The notes: generated by a model from the letters alone, not told the origin. DNA of 58,962 bases from DATMXS01 sp050260275 (GCA_050260275.1 JBLNBX010000047.1:1-58962); one strand, 5' to 3'. Shown: positions 43,033-51,493, numbered from the stretch's first letter. Numbers and translations: made by a program.

Positions 43033-43041
43033 TGGTATACT
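43033..43041 (+). promoter_or_regulatory. Extended -10 promoter of the histidine operon
   Basis: TGG followed by TATACT (43036-43041) makes an extended -10 box. The leader peptide ATG is at 43053, 11 nt later, so transcription would begin at or just before the codon. No good -35 hexamer is seen. Confidence 0.6.
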
Positions 43042-43052
43042 TGCTCTTTCAC

Positions 43053-43097
43053 ATGCCGTTCGCGTCCGCTCATCGCCATCATCATCACGCACCGTAA
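43053..43097 (+). CDS. hisL: Histidine operon leader peptide
   Basis: 14 codons reading M-P-F-A-S-A-H-R-H-H-H-H-A-P and TAA. Five His codons of six in a run are the classic sensor of histidyl-tRNA supply: when it is short, the ribosome stalls here and the downstream antiterminator forms. There is no Shine-Dalgarno and the -10 box is 11 nt upstream, so it is probably translated from a leaderless mRNA. Confidence 0.88.
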   Translation: MPFASAHRHHHHAP

Positions 43098-43167
43098 GTG
43101 CGGGCGGACCTTCGGAATCGAACCCACAAATATCGAAAGGACGCCCGCCGGCAAGGCGGGCTTTTTT
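43064..43167 (+). promoter_or_regulatory. his transcription attenuator with three alternative stems
   Basis: Stem 1:2 pairs GTCCGC (43064-43069) with GCGGAC (43104-43109). Stem 2:3 (antiterminator) pairs GCGGGCG (43100-43106) with CGCCCGC (43142-43148). Stem 3:4 (terminator) pairs GCCCGCC (43143-43149) with GGCGGGC (43155-43161) and is followed by six T (43162-43167). The first partner overlaps the leader peptide, so a ribosome stalled at the His codons would block stem 1:2 and free segment 2 to form the antiterminator. Seen directly in the sequence; the energetics were not computed. Confidence 0.88.
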
Positions 43168-43171
43168 GTGC

Positions 43172-43567
43172 ATGGAATCACCGGGCTTGGCACTGGATTT
43201 CACCAAACTCGACGGGCTCATTCCGGCCGTCATTCAGGACTCGGCCGACGGTCGCGTGCTCATGGTGGGCTTCATGAACGAGGAAGCCTTCCGCAAGACC
43301 GTTGAAACCGGTTTTGCCACGTTCTATAGCCGCTCGCGGCAGAAGCTGTGGATGAAGGGCGAGGGCTCAGGCCATCGCCTGGCCGTCAAGAGCATCTCGA
43401 CGGACTGCGACCGCGACTCGCTGCTGGTAACCGTGGAGGCGCTCGGCCCCGGCGTTTGCCACGAGGGCTACCGGAGCTGCTTCTTCCGGAAGCTGAATGA
43501 TGGCGAGTGGGTTGAATCCGAAGACCGGGCGTTCGACCCCGCGGCCGTCTATGGAGGCAAGGCGTGA
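43172..43567 (+). CDS. hisI: Phosphoribosyl-AMP cyclohydrolase
   Basis: 131 aa. Single-domain HisI, third step of histidine synthesis, which opens the adenine ring of phosphoribosyl-AMP. Zinc/magnesium motifs CDRDS and CHEGYRSC are present. It has no HisE (phosphoribosyl-ATP pyrophosphohydrolase) domain, and hisE is not in the operon. The ATG follows the terminator T-run by 4 nt, so no Shine-Dalgarno is visible except inside the terminator arm. The last 4 bp overlap hisG. Confidence 0.94.
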   Translation: MESPGLALDFTKLDGLIPAVIQDSADGRVLMVGFMNEEAFRKTVETGFATFYSRSRQKLWMKGEGSGHRLAVKSISTDCDRDSLLVTVEALGPGVCHEGYRSCFFRKLNDGEWVESEDRAFDPAAVYGGKA

Positions 43568-44433
43568 AACTCAAGCTCGGCATTCCCAAGGGCAGCCTGG
43601 AAAGCGCCACGGTGGACCTGTTCCGCCGCGCCGGGTTCACTATCACCACGAGCAGCCGGTCGTACTTCCCGGCCATCGATGACCCGGATATCGAGTGCAT
43701 GCTCATCCGGGCTCAGGAGATGGCGCGCTACGTCGAGGACGGCGTGCTTGATGCCGGCCTGACGGGCCGCGACTGGGTTGAGGAGAACGAGGCCGACGTC
43801 GTCACCGTCGCCAACCTCATCTACGCCAAGCAGAGCTTCGGCAAGGTGCGGTGGGTGCTGGCGGTGCCGGAGTCCTCACCGTACAGGAGCCTCGAGGACC
43901 TCGAGGGCAAGGTCATAGCGACGGAACTGGTCGGCACAACGCGGCGCTACCTGGCCTCCCGCGGCGTGAAGGCGAGGGTGGAGTTCAGTTGGGGCGCCAC
44001 GGAGGTAAAACCGCCGTACCTGGCCGATGCCATCGTCGAGGTCACCGAGACGGGCTCTTCACTGCGAGCCAACAAGCTGCGCATCATCGAGACGGTGCTC
44101 GAATCGAACACGCAGCTCATCGCGAACAAGGCAGCGTGGGCCGACGATTGGAAACGCGGCAAGCTCGAGGATATGCGCATGCTGCTCGAGGGCGCGATCA
44201 ACGCACTCGGCAAGGTGGGCCTGATGCTGAACGTGCGGCGCGAGTGCCTGCCGGCGGTGCTCGACGTGCTGCCCGCGCTGAAGAACCCAACGATTTCCAC
44301 GCTCAGCGACGAGGACTGGCTAGCCGTGAACACAATCATCGATGAATCCACTGTGCGAAACATAATTCCACGGCTCAAACAGGCGGGCGCGCAGGGCATC
44401 GTCGAATACCCGCTAAATAAGATCGTGATGTGA
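43564..44433 (+). CDS. hisG: ATP phosphoribosyltransferase, long form
   Basis: 289 aa. First and committed step of histidine synthesis. The N-terminal two-lobed catalytic part (GIPKGSLES start) is followed by a C-terminal regulatory domain of about 75 residues, so it is the long HisG that is inhibited by histidine directly and does not need HisZ. It overlaps hisI and hisD by 4 bp each, consistent with coupled translation. Confidence 0.95.
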   Translation: MKLKLGIPKGSLESATVDLFRRAGFTITTSSRSYFPAIDDPDIECMLIRAQEMARYVEDGVLDAGLTGRDWVEENEADVVTVANLIYAKQSFGKVRWVLAVPESSPYRSLEDLEGKVIATELVGTTRRYLASRGVKARVEFSWGATEVKPPYLADAIVEVTETGSSLRANKLRIIETVLESNTQLIANKAAWADDWKRGKLEDMRMLLEGAINALGKVGLMLNVRRECLPAVLDVLPALKNPTISTLSDEDWLAVNTIIDESTVRNIIPRLKQAGAQGIVEYPLNKIVM

Positions 44434-45680
44434 ACATGCTCCGAATAGTCCCATCGACGGAGGCGGGGCGGCTGCTTAAGCGGCGCGCCGCGCGGCTGGC
44501 CGAGGCCGAACAGACGGTCCGGCCGATTCTGGAAGACGTGCGGAAGCGCGGCGACAAGGCGCTTCTGGAGTACGCTCGCAAGTTCGACGGGCTCACGCGG
44601 AGGAGCGTGCGGATTCCTGAACGCGACCTGGCCGCGGCCGCGGCGGAGCTCGCGCCCGAGTTCAAGTGCGCGCTGGAGACCGCTTCGGCCAACATACGCG
44701 CCGTGGCGCAGCTTCAGATGCCGCGCGAGCACGTAAACGAGATCGCGCCGGGGCTGCGCGTGGGCCAGATCGTGCGCCCGCTCGGAGCCATCGCGGCGTA
44801 CATTCCGTCGGGGCGCTATCCGCTGCCCTCCACGCTGCTGATGACGGCCATACCGGCGCAGGTGGCCGGAGTGGGCCGCATCTGCGTGGCTTCTCCCCGC
44901 CCGGTGCGTGAGATTCTTGGCACGGCGGGCATGCTGGGCCTCAGTGATGTATTTCAGGTGGGCGGCGCGCACGCCATCGCCGCGTTCGCGTACGGGACGC
45001 GCACTGTGCCGCGCGTAGACCGCATCGTTGGCCCCGGCAGCATATACGTCACGGCGGCCAAGAAGCTGCTTGCGGGCGAGGTGGGCATAGATTTCGTCGC
45101 CGGGCCGACGGAGATTCTCATCATCGCGGCATCAGGAGACGCTCGCGTGATCGCCGCAGACATGCTGGCGCAGGCCGAACACGACGTGGAGGCCTCGGCT
45201 ATCCTGCTGACCACGTCGAAGCGGCTCGCAAGGGCTGTCGCGAAACAGGTGGAAGCGCAGTTGGCCGTGTTGCCCACCGCGCCGGTGGCGCGCAAAGCCA
45301 TCGCGAAGAACAGCGCCGTGATACTCGTGCGTTCGCTGGACGAAGCGGTGGAACTCGCGAACCGCTTCGCGCCAGAGCATTTGAGCATTGCGGATGAGTC
45401 GCTGCTGCCAGGCATCACGAGCGCGGGCGGGGTGTTCGTAGGGCCGCACAGCCCAGAGGCCGCGGGCGATTACGCCTCCGGGCCGAACCACGTTTTGCCG
45501 ACCAGCGGCGCGGCGCGCACGCGGGCGGGGCTTTCGGCGCTCGATTTCGTGAAGATCATCTCCGTGCAACAACTGGACGCGGCGGCGCTCGCGCGCCTGG
45601 CGCCGGCGATCACGACGCTGGCGCGCGCCGAAGGGCTGGAGGCGCATGCGCGTTCGGTGGAGGTCCGCACGAATGGCTGA
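44430..45680 (+). CDS. hisD: Histidinol dehydrogenase
   Basis: 416 aa. NAD- and zinc-dependent enzyme that oxidises histidinol to histidine in the last two steps. Conserved blocks PSGRYPLPSTLL, GPGSIYVTAAKK, GPTEILIIA, AEHDVEASA, APEHLSI and SGPNHVLPTSG are all present. Start overlaps hisG by 4 bp; end overlaps hisC by 8 bp. Confidence 0.97.
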   Translation: MNMLRIVPSTEAGRLLKRRAARLAEAEQTVRPILEDVRKRGDKALLEYARKFDGLTRRSVRIPERDLAAAAAELAPEFKCALETASANIRAVAQLQMPREHVNEIAPGLRVGQIVRPLGAIAAYIPSGRYPLPSTLLMTAIPAQVAGVGRICVASPRPVREILGTAGMLGLSDVFQVGGAHAIAAFAYGTRTVPRVDRIVGPGSIYVTAAKKLLAGEVGIDFVAGPTEILIIAASGDARVIAADMLAQAEHDVEASAILLTTSKRLARAVAKQVEAQLAVLPTAPVARKAIAKNSAVILVRSLDEAVELANRFAPEHLSIADESLLPGITSAGGVFVGPHSPEAAGDYASGPNHVLPTSGAARTRAGLSALDFVKIISVQQLDAAALARLAPAITTLARAEGLEAHARSVEVRTNG

Positions 45681-46728
45681 AGCACTCAAACCGCGAGCCG
45701 CCGTCCTGAAGATGGCCCCGTACTCGCCGCCGACGGCGGGCCGCGCGGATAAGCTGAGGCTCGATTTCAACGAGAACACCGTAGGCTGCTCGCCTCGAGT
45801 GATGGAGCGCCTGCGCGAGTGCCTCAACGCGGGGCAGCTTTCCGTATATCCGGAGTACGGCGAAGCGAAACACGAACTGGCCGAGTTCTTCGGCGTTTCG
45901 CCGGAGCAGTTCATCTTCACGAACGGCACCGACGAGGCCATACAGGTTCTCGTCAACACGTACGTGGACGACGGCGACGAGGTGCTGCTGCTCAAGCCTT
46001 CGTACGCCATGTACCGCTTCTACTCCGAGGTGGCCGGCGCCCGCATCGGCGAGATCGAGTATCGCCAGCCGGATCTGGCGTTCCCTCTGGAGGAACTGCT
46101 CGATGCGATAACGCCCGCGGCGCGGGCCGTGCTCATCGCGAACCCGAACAACCCAACCGGCACAGCCATCGGACTCGACGCCGTGGCGCGCATCGTCGAG
46201 AAGGCGCAAAACGCGGCGGTGCTCATCGACGAAGCCTACTTCGAGTTCTACGGTGTCACGGCGCTACCGCTGCTCGGCCGCTTCCCGAACCTGTTCGTGA
46301 GCCGCACGTTCTCAAAGGTCTACGGGCTCGCCGGCATGCGCTGCGGCTGCCTTTTCTCGGATGCGCGCAACGTGGCGTACCTGCACAAGGCTCAGTCGCC
46401 CTACAGCGTGAACTCGGTTGCGGTGATGGCGGCGCGAGAAGCGATCAAGGACCCCGGGTACATCAGCGCATACGTTGCGGAGGCGCTTGAGGCGCGTGCA
46501 GTGATGCGCGAAGGGCTGGAGCGGCTTGGCATCGGCTGCTACGCGAGCGAGGGCAACTTCGTGCTCATGCGCATCGGCCCGCGCGCGGCGGAGATATGCC
46601 GCGCCATGCGGGAGCGGGGCATTCTGGTGCGCGACCGCAGCTATGAGATTGCGGGCACGGTTCGCGTTACGGCCGGAACGCGCGAGCAGGCCGCGCGATT
46701 CCTCGCGGCGATGGAGGAGATCTGGTGA
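45673..46728 (+). CDS. hisC: Histidinol-phosphate aminotransferase
   Basis: 351 aa from the ATG at 45673 (an upstream Met at 45646 lies deep in hisD and is rejected). PLP enzyme of fold type I with NPNNPTG, the IDEAYFEF Asp and the Schiff-base Lys in SRTFSKVYGLAG. It moves an amino group to imidazole-acetol phosphate, step seven of the pathway. Overlaps the HAD gene by 4 bp. Confidence 0.96.
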   Translation: MAEALKPRAAVLKMAPYSPPTAGRADKLRLDFNENTVGCSPRVMERLRECLNAGQLSVYPEYGEAKHELAEFFGVSPEQFIFTNGTDEAIQVLVNTYVDDGDEVLLLKPSYAMYRFYSEVAGARIGEIEYRQPDLAFPLEELLDAITPAARAVLIANPNNPTGTAIGLDAVARIVEKAQNAAVLIDEAYFEFYGVTALPLLGRFPNLFVSRTFSKVYGLAGMRCGCLFSDARNVAYLHKAQSPYSVNSVAVMAAREAIKDPGYISAYVAEALEARAVMREGLERLGIGCYASEGNFVLMRIGPRAAEICRAMRERGILVRDRSYEIAGTVRVTAGTREQAARFLAAMEEIW

Positions 46729-47402
46729 AACGCGTTCTCGTCTTCGATGTTGACGGCGTGCTGGTGGACGTGACGGATTCGTACCGCGAGGCCATCTGCC
46801 AGACCGTCGCCCTTTTCACCGGCGAGCGGCCCTCGCGCGAGCTTATTCAGGATTTCAAGAATCGCGGAGGGTTCAACAACGACTGGCGTCTGACGCACCG
46901 GCTCATAGCAGACGCCGGCGTCAACGCCGATTACGAAGACGTGGTGGCGCGCTTCAACGAGCTGTTCATGGGCCGCGACGGCGACGGGCTGATAACCCGC
47001 GAGCGGTGGATTGCCTGCGACGGCCTGCTGGAGCGGCTAGCCGCGAATTGGCGGCTTGCAATCTTCACCAGCCGGATGCGCTACGAGCTGGATGCGACGC
47101 TGACGCGCATCGGCTGCGGGCACCTGTTCCATCCCACCGTCACTCACGACGACGTGGAAAGGCAGAAGCCCGCTCCGGACGGCCTGCTCGCCATTGCCGC
47201 AGCGCATCCGGGTGCGGAGATGTGGTACGCCGGCGATACGGTGGACGACGCAAACGCCGCCCGCGCGGCAGGAATCCCGTTCATCGGTATCGCCGCCGTG
47301 ACCAACCCCCGGCGCGCGGAGCTGATCGATCGCCTGCGCGAGGCCGGGGCGCGCGCGGTGATTGACGACATCAACCAGCTAGAAAGCGTGCTGCCCGCAT
47401 GA
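46725..47402 (+). CDS. HAD-family phosphatase, likely histidinol-phosphatase
   Basis: 225 aa. The N-terminal DVDGVLVDV holds the nucleophile Asp and the acid Asp; further HAD motifs are the IFTSRMR Thr/Ser, the KPAPDG Lys and GDTVDDANAA. A cap lies at about 15-90. The operon otherwise lacks a histidinol-phosphate phosphatase (HisB here is only the dehydratase and no PHP-type HisJ/HisK is present), so this is the best candidate for that step. Overlaps both neighbours by 4 bp. Role is inferred from context. Confidence 0.85.
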   Translation: MKRVLVFDVDGVLVDVTDSYREAICQTVALFTGERPSRELIQDFKNRGGFNNDWRLTHRLIADAGVNADYEDVVARFNELFMGRDGDGLITRERWIACDGLLERLAANWRLAIFTSRMRYELDATLTRIGCGHLFHPTVTHDDVERQKPAPDGLLAIAAAHPGAEMWYAGDTVDDANAARAAGIPFIGIAAVTNPRRAELIDRLREAGARAVIDDINQLESVLPA

Positions 47403-47986
47403 GAACCGCAAGCATACAGCGCGACACGCGCGAGACACAGATTCGCGGAAAGCTGCGTATCGAGGGACGCGGCCGGTACAGCATCTCGACCGGCGTGCGG
47501 TTCCTCGACCACATGTTGGAGCTGTTCGCGAAACATGGCGGCTTCGATCTGGAACTGGATGCCAAAGGTGACCTCGACGTGGATCAGCACCACACGGTGG
47601 AAGACGCCGGCATCGTGCTCGGGCAGATGTTCTCGCAGGCGCTGGGCGACCGCCGCGGCATCAACCGCGCCGGGTACTTCGTCATGCCGATGGACGAGAC
47701 GCTCGCGGTGGTGGCGGTGGACTTGAGCGGACGGCCGTACCTTGCGTACGACGACCAGGTCCGCGCACGCCGGGTGGGCGATTTCGATGCCGAGCTCGCC
47801 GAGGACTTCTTTCAGGGCTTCGCGACTCACGCCGGCGCTAACCTGCACGCGAAAGTGATGTACGGGCGATCCAGCCATCACAAGCTTGAGGCGGTGTTCA
47901 AGTGCTTTGCCCGCGCGATGAAAACGGCTTGCTCGAAGGATGCGCGGCTGCGGGGAGAGCTGCCGTCGACGAAGGGGCTGCTCTGA
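47399..47986 (+). CDS. hisB: Imidazoleglycerol-phosphate dehydratase
   Basis: 195 aa, the monofunctional form. Metal-binding motifs HHTVEDAG and SSHHKLEAVFK and the FLDHML segment are present. Sixth step of the pathway. It is followed without gap by a 42-codon ORF, sharing the A of TGATG. Confidence 0.97.
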   Translation: MRTASIQRDTRETQIRGKLRIEGRGRYSISTGVRFLDHMLELFAKHGGFDLELDAKGDLDVDQHHTVEDAGIVLGQMFSQALGDRRGINRAGYFVMPMDETLAVVAVDLSGRPYLAYDDQVRARRVGDFDAELAEDFFQGFATHAGANLHAKVMYGRSSHHKLEAVFKCFARAMKTACSKDARLRGELPSTKGLL

Positions 47987-48114
47987 TGGCCGAGGATGAA
48001 CGCGAGTATTGGACCATCCGGGAACCGGAGAAGGAATGCGCTCAGCCTCCTTGTCCGGCGGACATCTGCGTTCATCCGCGGCTCCTCGCGGCCAGCCTGA
48101 TCCAATTCACATGA
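47986..48114 (+). CDS. Small ORF between hisB and hisH
   Basis: 42 aa, MAEDEREYWTIREPEKEC followed by QPPCPADIC and a hydrophobic end. It begins in the TGATG of hisB and ends in the ATGA of hisH, so a ribosome could run through it, and it keeps the operon gap-free. The stretch around 48063-48085 (ATCTGCGTTCATCCGCGG) looks like a dispersed intergenic repeat that I know from other phyla, so the ORF may be a by-product of a small insertion. No homologue recognised. Confidence 0.35.
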   Translation: MAEDEREYWTIREPEKECAQPPCPADICVHPRLLAASLIQFT

Positions 48115-48704
48115 TCGCGATACTTGATTACGGAGCCGGAAACCTGAGATCGGTCGCGAACACGCTTGAGGCCGTGGGAGCGCGATACCGCATCGTGCGC
48201 GACGCAGCCGGGGTGCTCGATGCAAGCAAGATCATCCTGCCCGGCGTGGGCCACTTCGGCCAGATGATGCGCGCGCTCGACACGATGCGCGTGCGCGAGG
48301 CGCTGTGCGACGCCATCCGCCGCGGCACGCCATTTCTCGGCATCTGCCTGGGTTTGCAGGCTTTGCTTGAGGCCAGCGACGAGGCGCCGGGTGTCGCCGG
48401 GCTCGGACTGATTGAGGGCGTTGTCCGGCGCTTCCCTGCCGGAGCGCGCGTGCCGCACATGGGCTGGAACAGGCTGGAGTGGAGCGGCGCGCCCCGGCTT
48501 ATGGCGCAGCTCGCCCGCAACCCCTACATGTACTTCGCCCACAGCTACTACGTCCCTGTTACGCCCGCGACCGCCGTCACGTGCACATACTCGGTGCCCT
48601 ACACGGCAGTTCTCGAGCAGGGCAACACGTTCGGCGTGCAGTTCCATCCGGAAAAATCCGGTTCCCTCGGGCTCGCCGTCATTCGAAATTTCGTGGAGCT
48701 TTGA
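48111..48704 (+). CDS. hisH: Imidazole glycerol phosphate synthase, glutaminase subunit
   Basis: 197 aa from the ATG at 48111 (MIAILDYGAGNLRS is the standard start). Class I glutamine amidotransferase with the nucleophile Cys in FLGICLGLQ and the His-x-Glu in GVQFHPEKSG. Supplies ammonia to HisF. Three bp separate it from hisF. Confidence 0.97.
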   Translation: MIAILDYGAGNLRSVANTLEAVGARYRIVRDAAGVLDASKIILPGVGHFGQMMRALDTMRVREALCDAIRRGTPFLGICLGLQALLEASDEAPGVAGLGLIEGVVRRFPAGARVPHMGWNRLEWSGAPRLMAQLARNPYMYFAHSYYVPVTPATAVTCTYSVPYTAVLEQGNTFGVQFHPEKSGSLGLAVIRNFVEL

Positions 48705-48707
48705 TAG

Positions 48708-49472
48708 ATGCTTGCCAAAAGAATCATCCCGTGCCTGGACGTGACCGGCGGCCGCGTCGTGAAAGGCGTCAATTTTGTCGGCCTGCGCGATGCGGGCGAC
48801 CCCGTCGAACTGGCCGCTCGCTACAACGAGCAGGGCGCCGACGAATTGGTGTTCCTTGACATAACCGCATCGAGCGATGGCCGCGACACCATGGTCGATG
48901 TCGTGGCGCGGACTGCGCGTCAGGTGTTCATCCCGTTGACGGTGGGCGGCGGCATCCGGTCCGTCGCCGACGCGCGGCGTATTCTCCTTGCGGGCGCTGA
49001 CAAGGTGAGCGTCAACACGGCGGCGGTGAAACGGCCAGAGTTGATCTCCGAACTGAGCGCGGAGTTCGGCGCGCAGGCCACGGTGCTGGCCATTGATGCC
49101 AAGCGTATTGAGCCCGGCCGCTGGCACGTGTTCGTGCGCGGGGGCCGCGACGACACGGGCATCGACGCCATTGAGTGGGCCGCGCGCGGCGAGGCGCTCG
49201 GAGCGGGCGAGATCCTGCTGACGTCCATGGACACCGACGGTGTGCAGGACGGCTTCGATTGCGAGCTTACGCGCGCCGTCTCGCGCGCCACCAGCATTCC
49301 GGTCATCGCCTCCGGAGGCGCGGGTAAGCCGGAGCACTTCGTACGCGTGCTTACCGAGGGCGAGGCCGACGCCGCGCTCGCAGCCTCCATCTTCCACTAC
49401 GGCACGTACACGGTTGAGGACTTGAAGCGCCACCTCGAAGCCTGTGGCGTGCCCGTGCGGAGGACGGCGTGA
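48708..49472 (+). CDS. hisF: Imidazole glycerol phosphate synthase, cyclase subunit
   Basis: 254 aa, TIM barrel. Catalytic Asp in IIPCLDVTGGRVVKG and Asp in LLTSMDTDGVQDG region, with phosphate loops VGGGIRS and ASGGAGKPEH. It works with HisH to make the imidazole ring and AICAR. Overlaps hisA by 4 bp. Confidence 0.97.
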   Translation: MLAKRIIPCLDVTGGRVVKGVNFVGLRDAGDPVELAARYNEQGADELVFLDITASSDGRDTMVDVVARTARQVFIPLTVGGGIRSVADARRILLAGADKVSVNTAAVKRPELISELSAEFGAQATVLAIDAKRIEPGRWHVFVRGGRDDTGIDAIEWAARGEALGAGEILLTSMDTDGVQDGFDCELTRAVSRATSIPVIASGGAGKPEHFVRVLTEGEADAALAASIFHYGTYTVEDLKRHLEACGVPVRRTA

Positions 49473-50161
49473 TCATTCCCTGCATCGATTTGATGGACGG
49501 CAAGGTTGTCCAACTGGTGCAGGGGCGCGAAAAGGCGCTAGAAGGGCCGTCGCCCGAGGAGATGCTGGCGCGGTTCGCGGCGTTCCCGGAGATACAGGTA
49601 ATCGATCTCGATGCGGCGATCGGCCGCGGCGCGAACGACGCCATCGTCGAGTTTCTCGCGTCGCGAGCTCGCATACGCGCGGGCGGCGGCGTCAGAAATG
49701 CGGAACGCGCGAAGGCGCTCGCGGATCAGGGCGCTCACAAAGTCATCGTCGGCACGGCGGCGTTCACGGCGGATGGCGTGAACACGGCGCTGCTCGGGGA
49801 AATCGCCGCGGCGATTGGCCGGGAGAAGCTGATTGTCGCGCTCGATTCGAAAGGCGGGCGCATCGTCGTGAAAGGCTGGCGCGAGGCGACGCAGCTTTCC
49901 GCCGAGGAGGTCCTCAGCGCGCTCGAGCCGTTCTGCTCCGGCTTCCTCTGCACCTACGTGGACAAGGAAGGCATGATGCAGGGCACGGACCTTGCATGGT
50001 TCCGGCGGCTCCGCGCGGCAACGGATCTCGAGATCACCGCGGCCGGCGGCATCACGACGCGCGAGGAGATCCGCGAGTTGCAGAGCCTGGGCATACACGC
50101 GGCGCTTGGGATGGCTGTCTACACCGGCCGCCTCGATCTGAACGAGCTCGCGCAACTATAG
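49469..50161 (+). CDS. hisA: ProFAR isomerase
   Basis: 230 aa, TIM barrel similar to HisF. Asp in IPCIDLMDGKVVQL and in IVALDSKGGRIVVKGW; phosphate loops AGGGVRN and AAGGITT. Fourth step of the pathway. Last gene of the operon; no strong terminator follows, only a short GAACCGCGGTTC palindrome at 50207-50218. Confidence 0.96.
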   Translation: MIIPCIDLMDGKVVQLVQGREKALEGPSPEEMLARFAAFPEIQVIDLDAAIGRGANDAIVEFLASRARIRAGGGVRNAERAKALADQGAHKVIVGTAAFTADGVNTALLGEIAAAIGREKLIVALDSKGGRIVVKGWREATQLSAEEVLSALEPFCSGFLCTYVDKEGMMQGTDLAWFRRLRAATDLEITAAGGITTREEIRELQSLGIHAALGMAVYTGRLDLNELAQL

Positions 50162-50221
50162 CGTGAGATAGTTCAGGAGACGCTCCGGCCGCGGGCGCCC
50201 GAGTCTGAACCGCGGTTCGGA

Positions 50222-51493
50222 TTACTTCAGGAACTCCGCCAGGCGCCGCTTGAGCGATTCCGAGACCTCGGCCTCGATCTCGCAGTACTCGCCCTCGTAG
50301 CGCGTCCATTTCACGCGCCCGAGGTCGTGCAGCATGCTGATCTTCGCGCCTTCGGACGGCGGGAAGCGGAACGTGGCCGTCATCACCGGATCGAACGGCA
50401 GCACCTCGTCGATGGCGGCAAGCAACTCATCGATGCCCTCGCCGGTGCGCGCGGAAACGCGCACGGAGCGCGTGTGCCGCACGGCTTCTAGGGCCGGCGA
50501 GCCGGGAGCGGCATCGATCTTGTTCAGAACCAGCAGTTGCGGCGTCTCGCCCGCGCCGATTTCCGCGAGCACTTTGAGCACGTGCGCGATCTGATGCTCG
50601 GCGTGCGGCGAGGAGATGTCCACGACGTGAAGCACGAGCGAGGCCTCGATAACCTCTTCGAGAGTCGCGCGGAATGCCTTGACGAGCGTGACGGGCAGAG
50701 CGCGGATGAAGCCCACCGTATCGCTGAGCAGCAGCCGGCGCCGCGTCGGCAGCGTGAGCGCGCGAACCGTGGGGTCCAGCGTCGCGAACATGCGAGCGTC
50801 GGCGAGCACCTCCGCGCCGGTCAGCCTGTTGAAGAGTGTGGATTTGCCCGCGTTGGTGTAACCCACGAGCGCCGCTGTTGCGAGCGGAACCGCCTGCCGC
50901 TGGCGGCGCTGCACGGAGCGCCCCGCGCGCACGCTCTCCAGTTCCTGCTCCAGGCGGCTGATGCGGCGCGCGATGCGCCGGCGGTCGGTTTCGAGCTGCG
51001 TCTCGCCAGGTCCGCGGGTGCCGATTCCGCCGCCCAGGCGCGACATCTGCGCGCCCCGGCCCGTCAGGCGCGGCAGCAGGTAGTTGAGCTGCGCCAGCTC
51101 CACCTGCAACTGCCCCTCGCGCGTGCGGGCGCGCCTGGCGAAGATGTCAAGGATGAGCTGCGTGCGGTCGATCACCTTGCGCCCAAATGCAGCCTCCAGG
51201 TTGCGCTGCTGCGTGGGCGTCAGATCGCGATCGAAAATGATGACATCGATATCCTGCGCCGCGGCGATGGATGCGAGTTCGTCAACCTTGCCCGATCCGA
51301 TGAGCGTGGCGGCGTCGGGCCGGTCGCGGCTTTGCAGGACCGCCTCTACAACCTCCGCGCCCGCGCTCTCGGCGAGCACGGTCAGCTCATCAAGGGATTC
51401 CTTAGGCGTGTAGTCGAGCTGATCGAGGGGGACGGTGCGCGCAGACGCGCGGCTCTTCACCTCGAGGCCGATGAGGATGGCACGCTCAGGCAC
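50222..51493 (-). CDS. hflX: Ribosome-associated GTPase HflX
   Basis: 423 aa. N-terminal HflX domain with a coiled-coil (LGGGIGTRGPGETQLETDRR near 153-172, split motif) and a Ras-like G domain with G1 GYTNAGKST (211-219), DTVGF and NKID. It rescues stalled or stressed 70S ribosomes. The gene follows hfq by 13 bp, the conserved hfq-hflX order of many bacteria. Convergent with hisA. Confidence 0.95.
   Translation of the reverse strand: MPERAILIGLEVKSRASARTVPLDQLDYTPKESLDELTVLAESAGAEVVEAVLQSRDRPDAATLIGSGKVDELASIAAAQDIDVIIFDRDLTPTQQRNLEAAFGRKVIDRTQLILDIFARRARTREGQLQVELAQLNYLLPRLTGRGAQMSRLGGGIGTRGPGETQLETDRRRIARRISRLEQELESVRAGRSVQRRQRQAVPLATAALVGYTNAGKSTLFNRLTGAEVLADARMFATLDPTVRALTLPTRRRLLLSDTVGFIRALPVTLVKAFRATLEEVIEASLVLHVVDISSPHAEHQIAHVLKVLAEIGAGETPQLLVLNKIDAAPGSPALEAVRHTRSVRVSARTGEGIDELLAAIDEVLPFDPVMTATFRFPPSEGAKISMLHDLGRVKWTRYEGEYCEIEAEVSESLKRRLAEFLK

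Noticed and set aside
42977..43171. Upstream extension of the hisI frame
   Set aside because: It would read through the attenuator and terminator; the HisI family starts near the ATG at 43172.
48072..49433. 453-aa minus-strand frame over hisH/hisF
   Set aside because: Antisense shadow of well-conserved his genes.
50207..50218. GAACCGCGGTTC palindrome after hisA
   Set aside because: Perfect palindrome but no loop or T-run, so it is not a convincing terminator.
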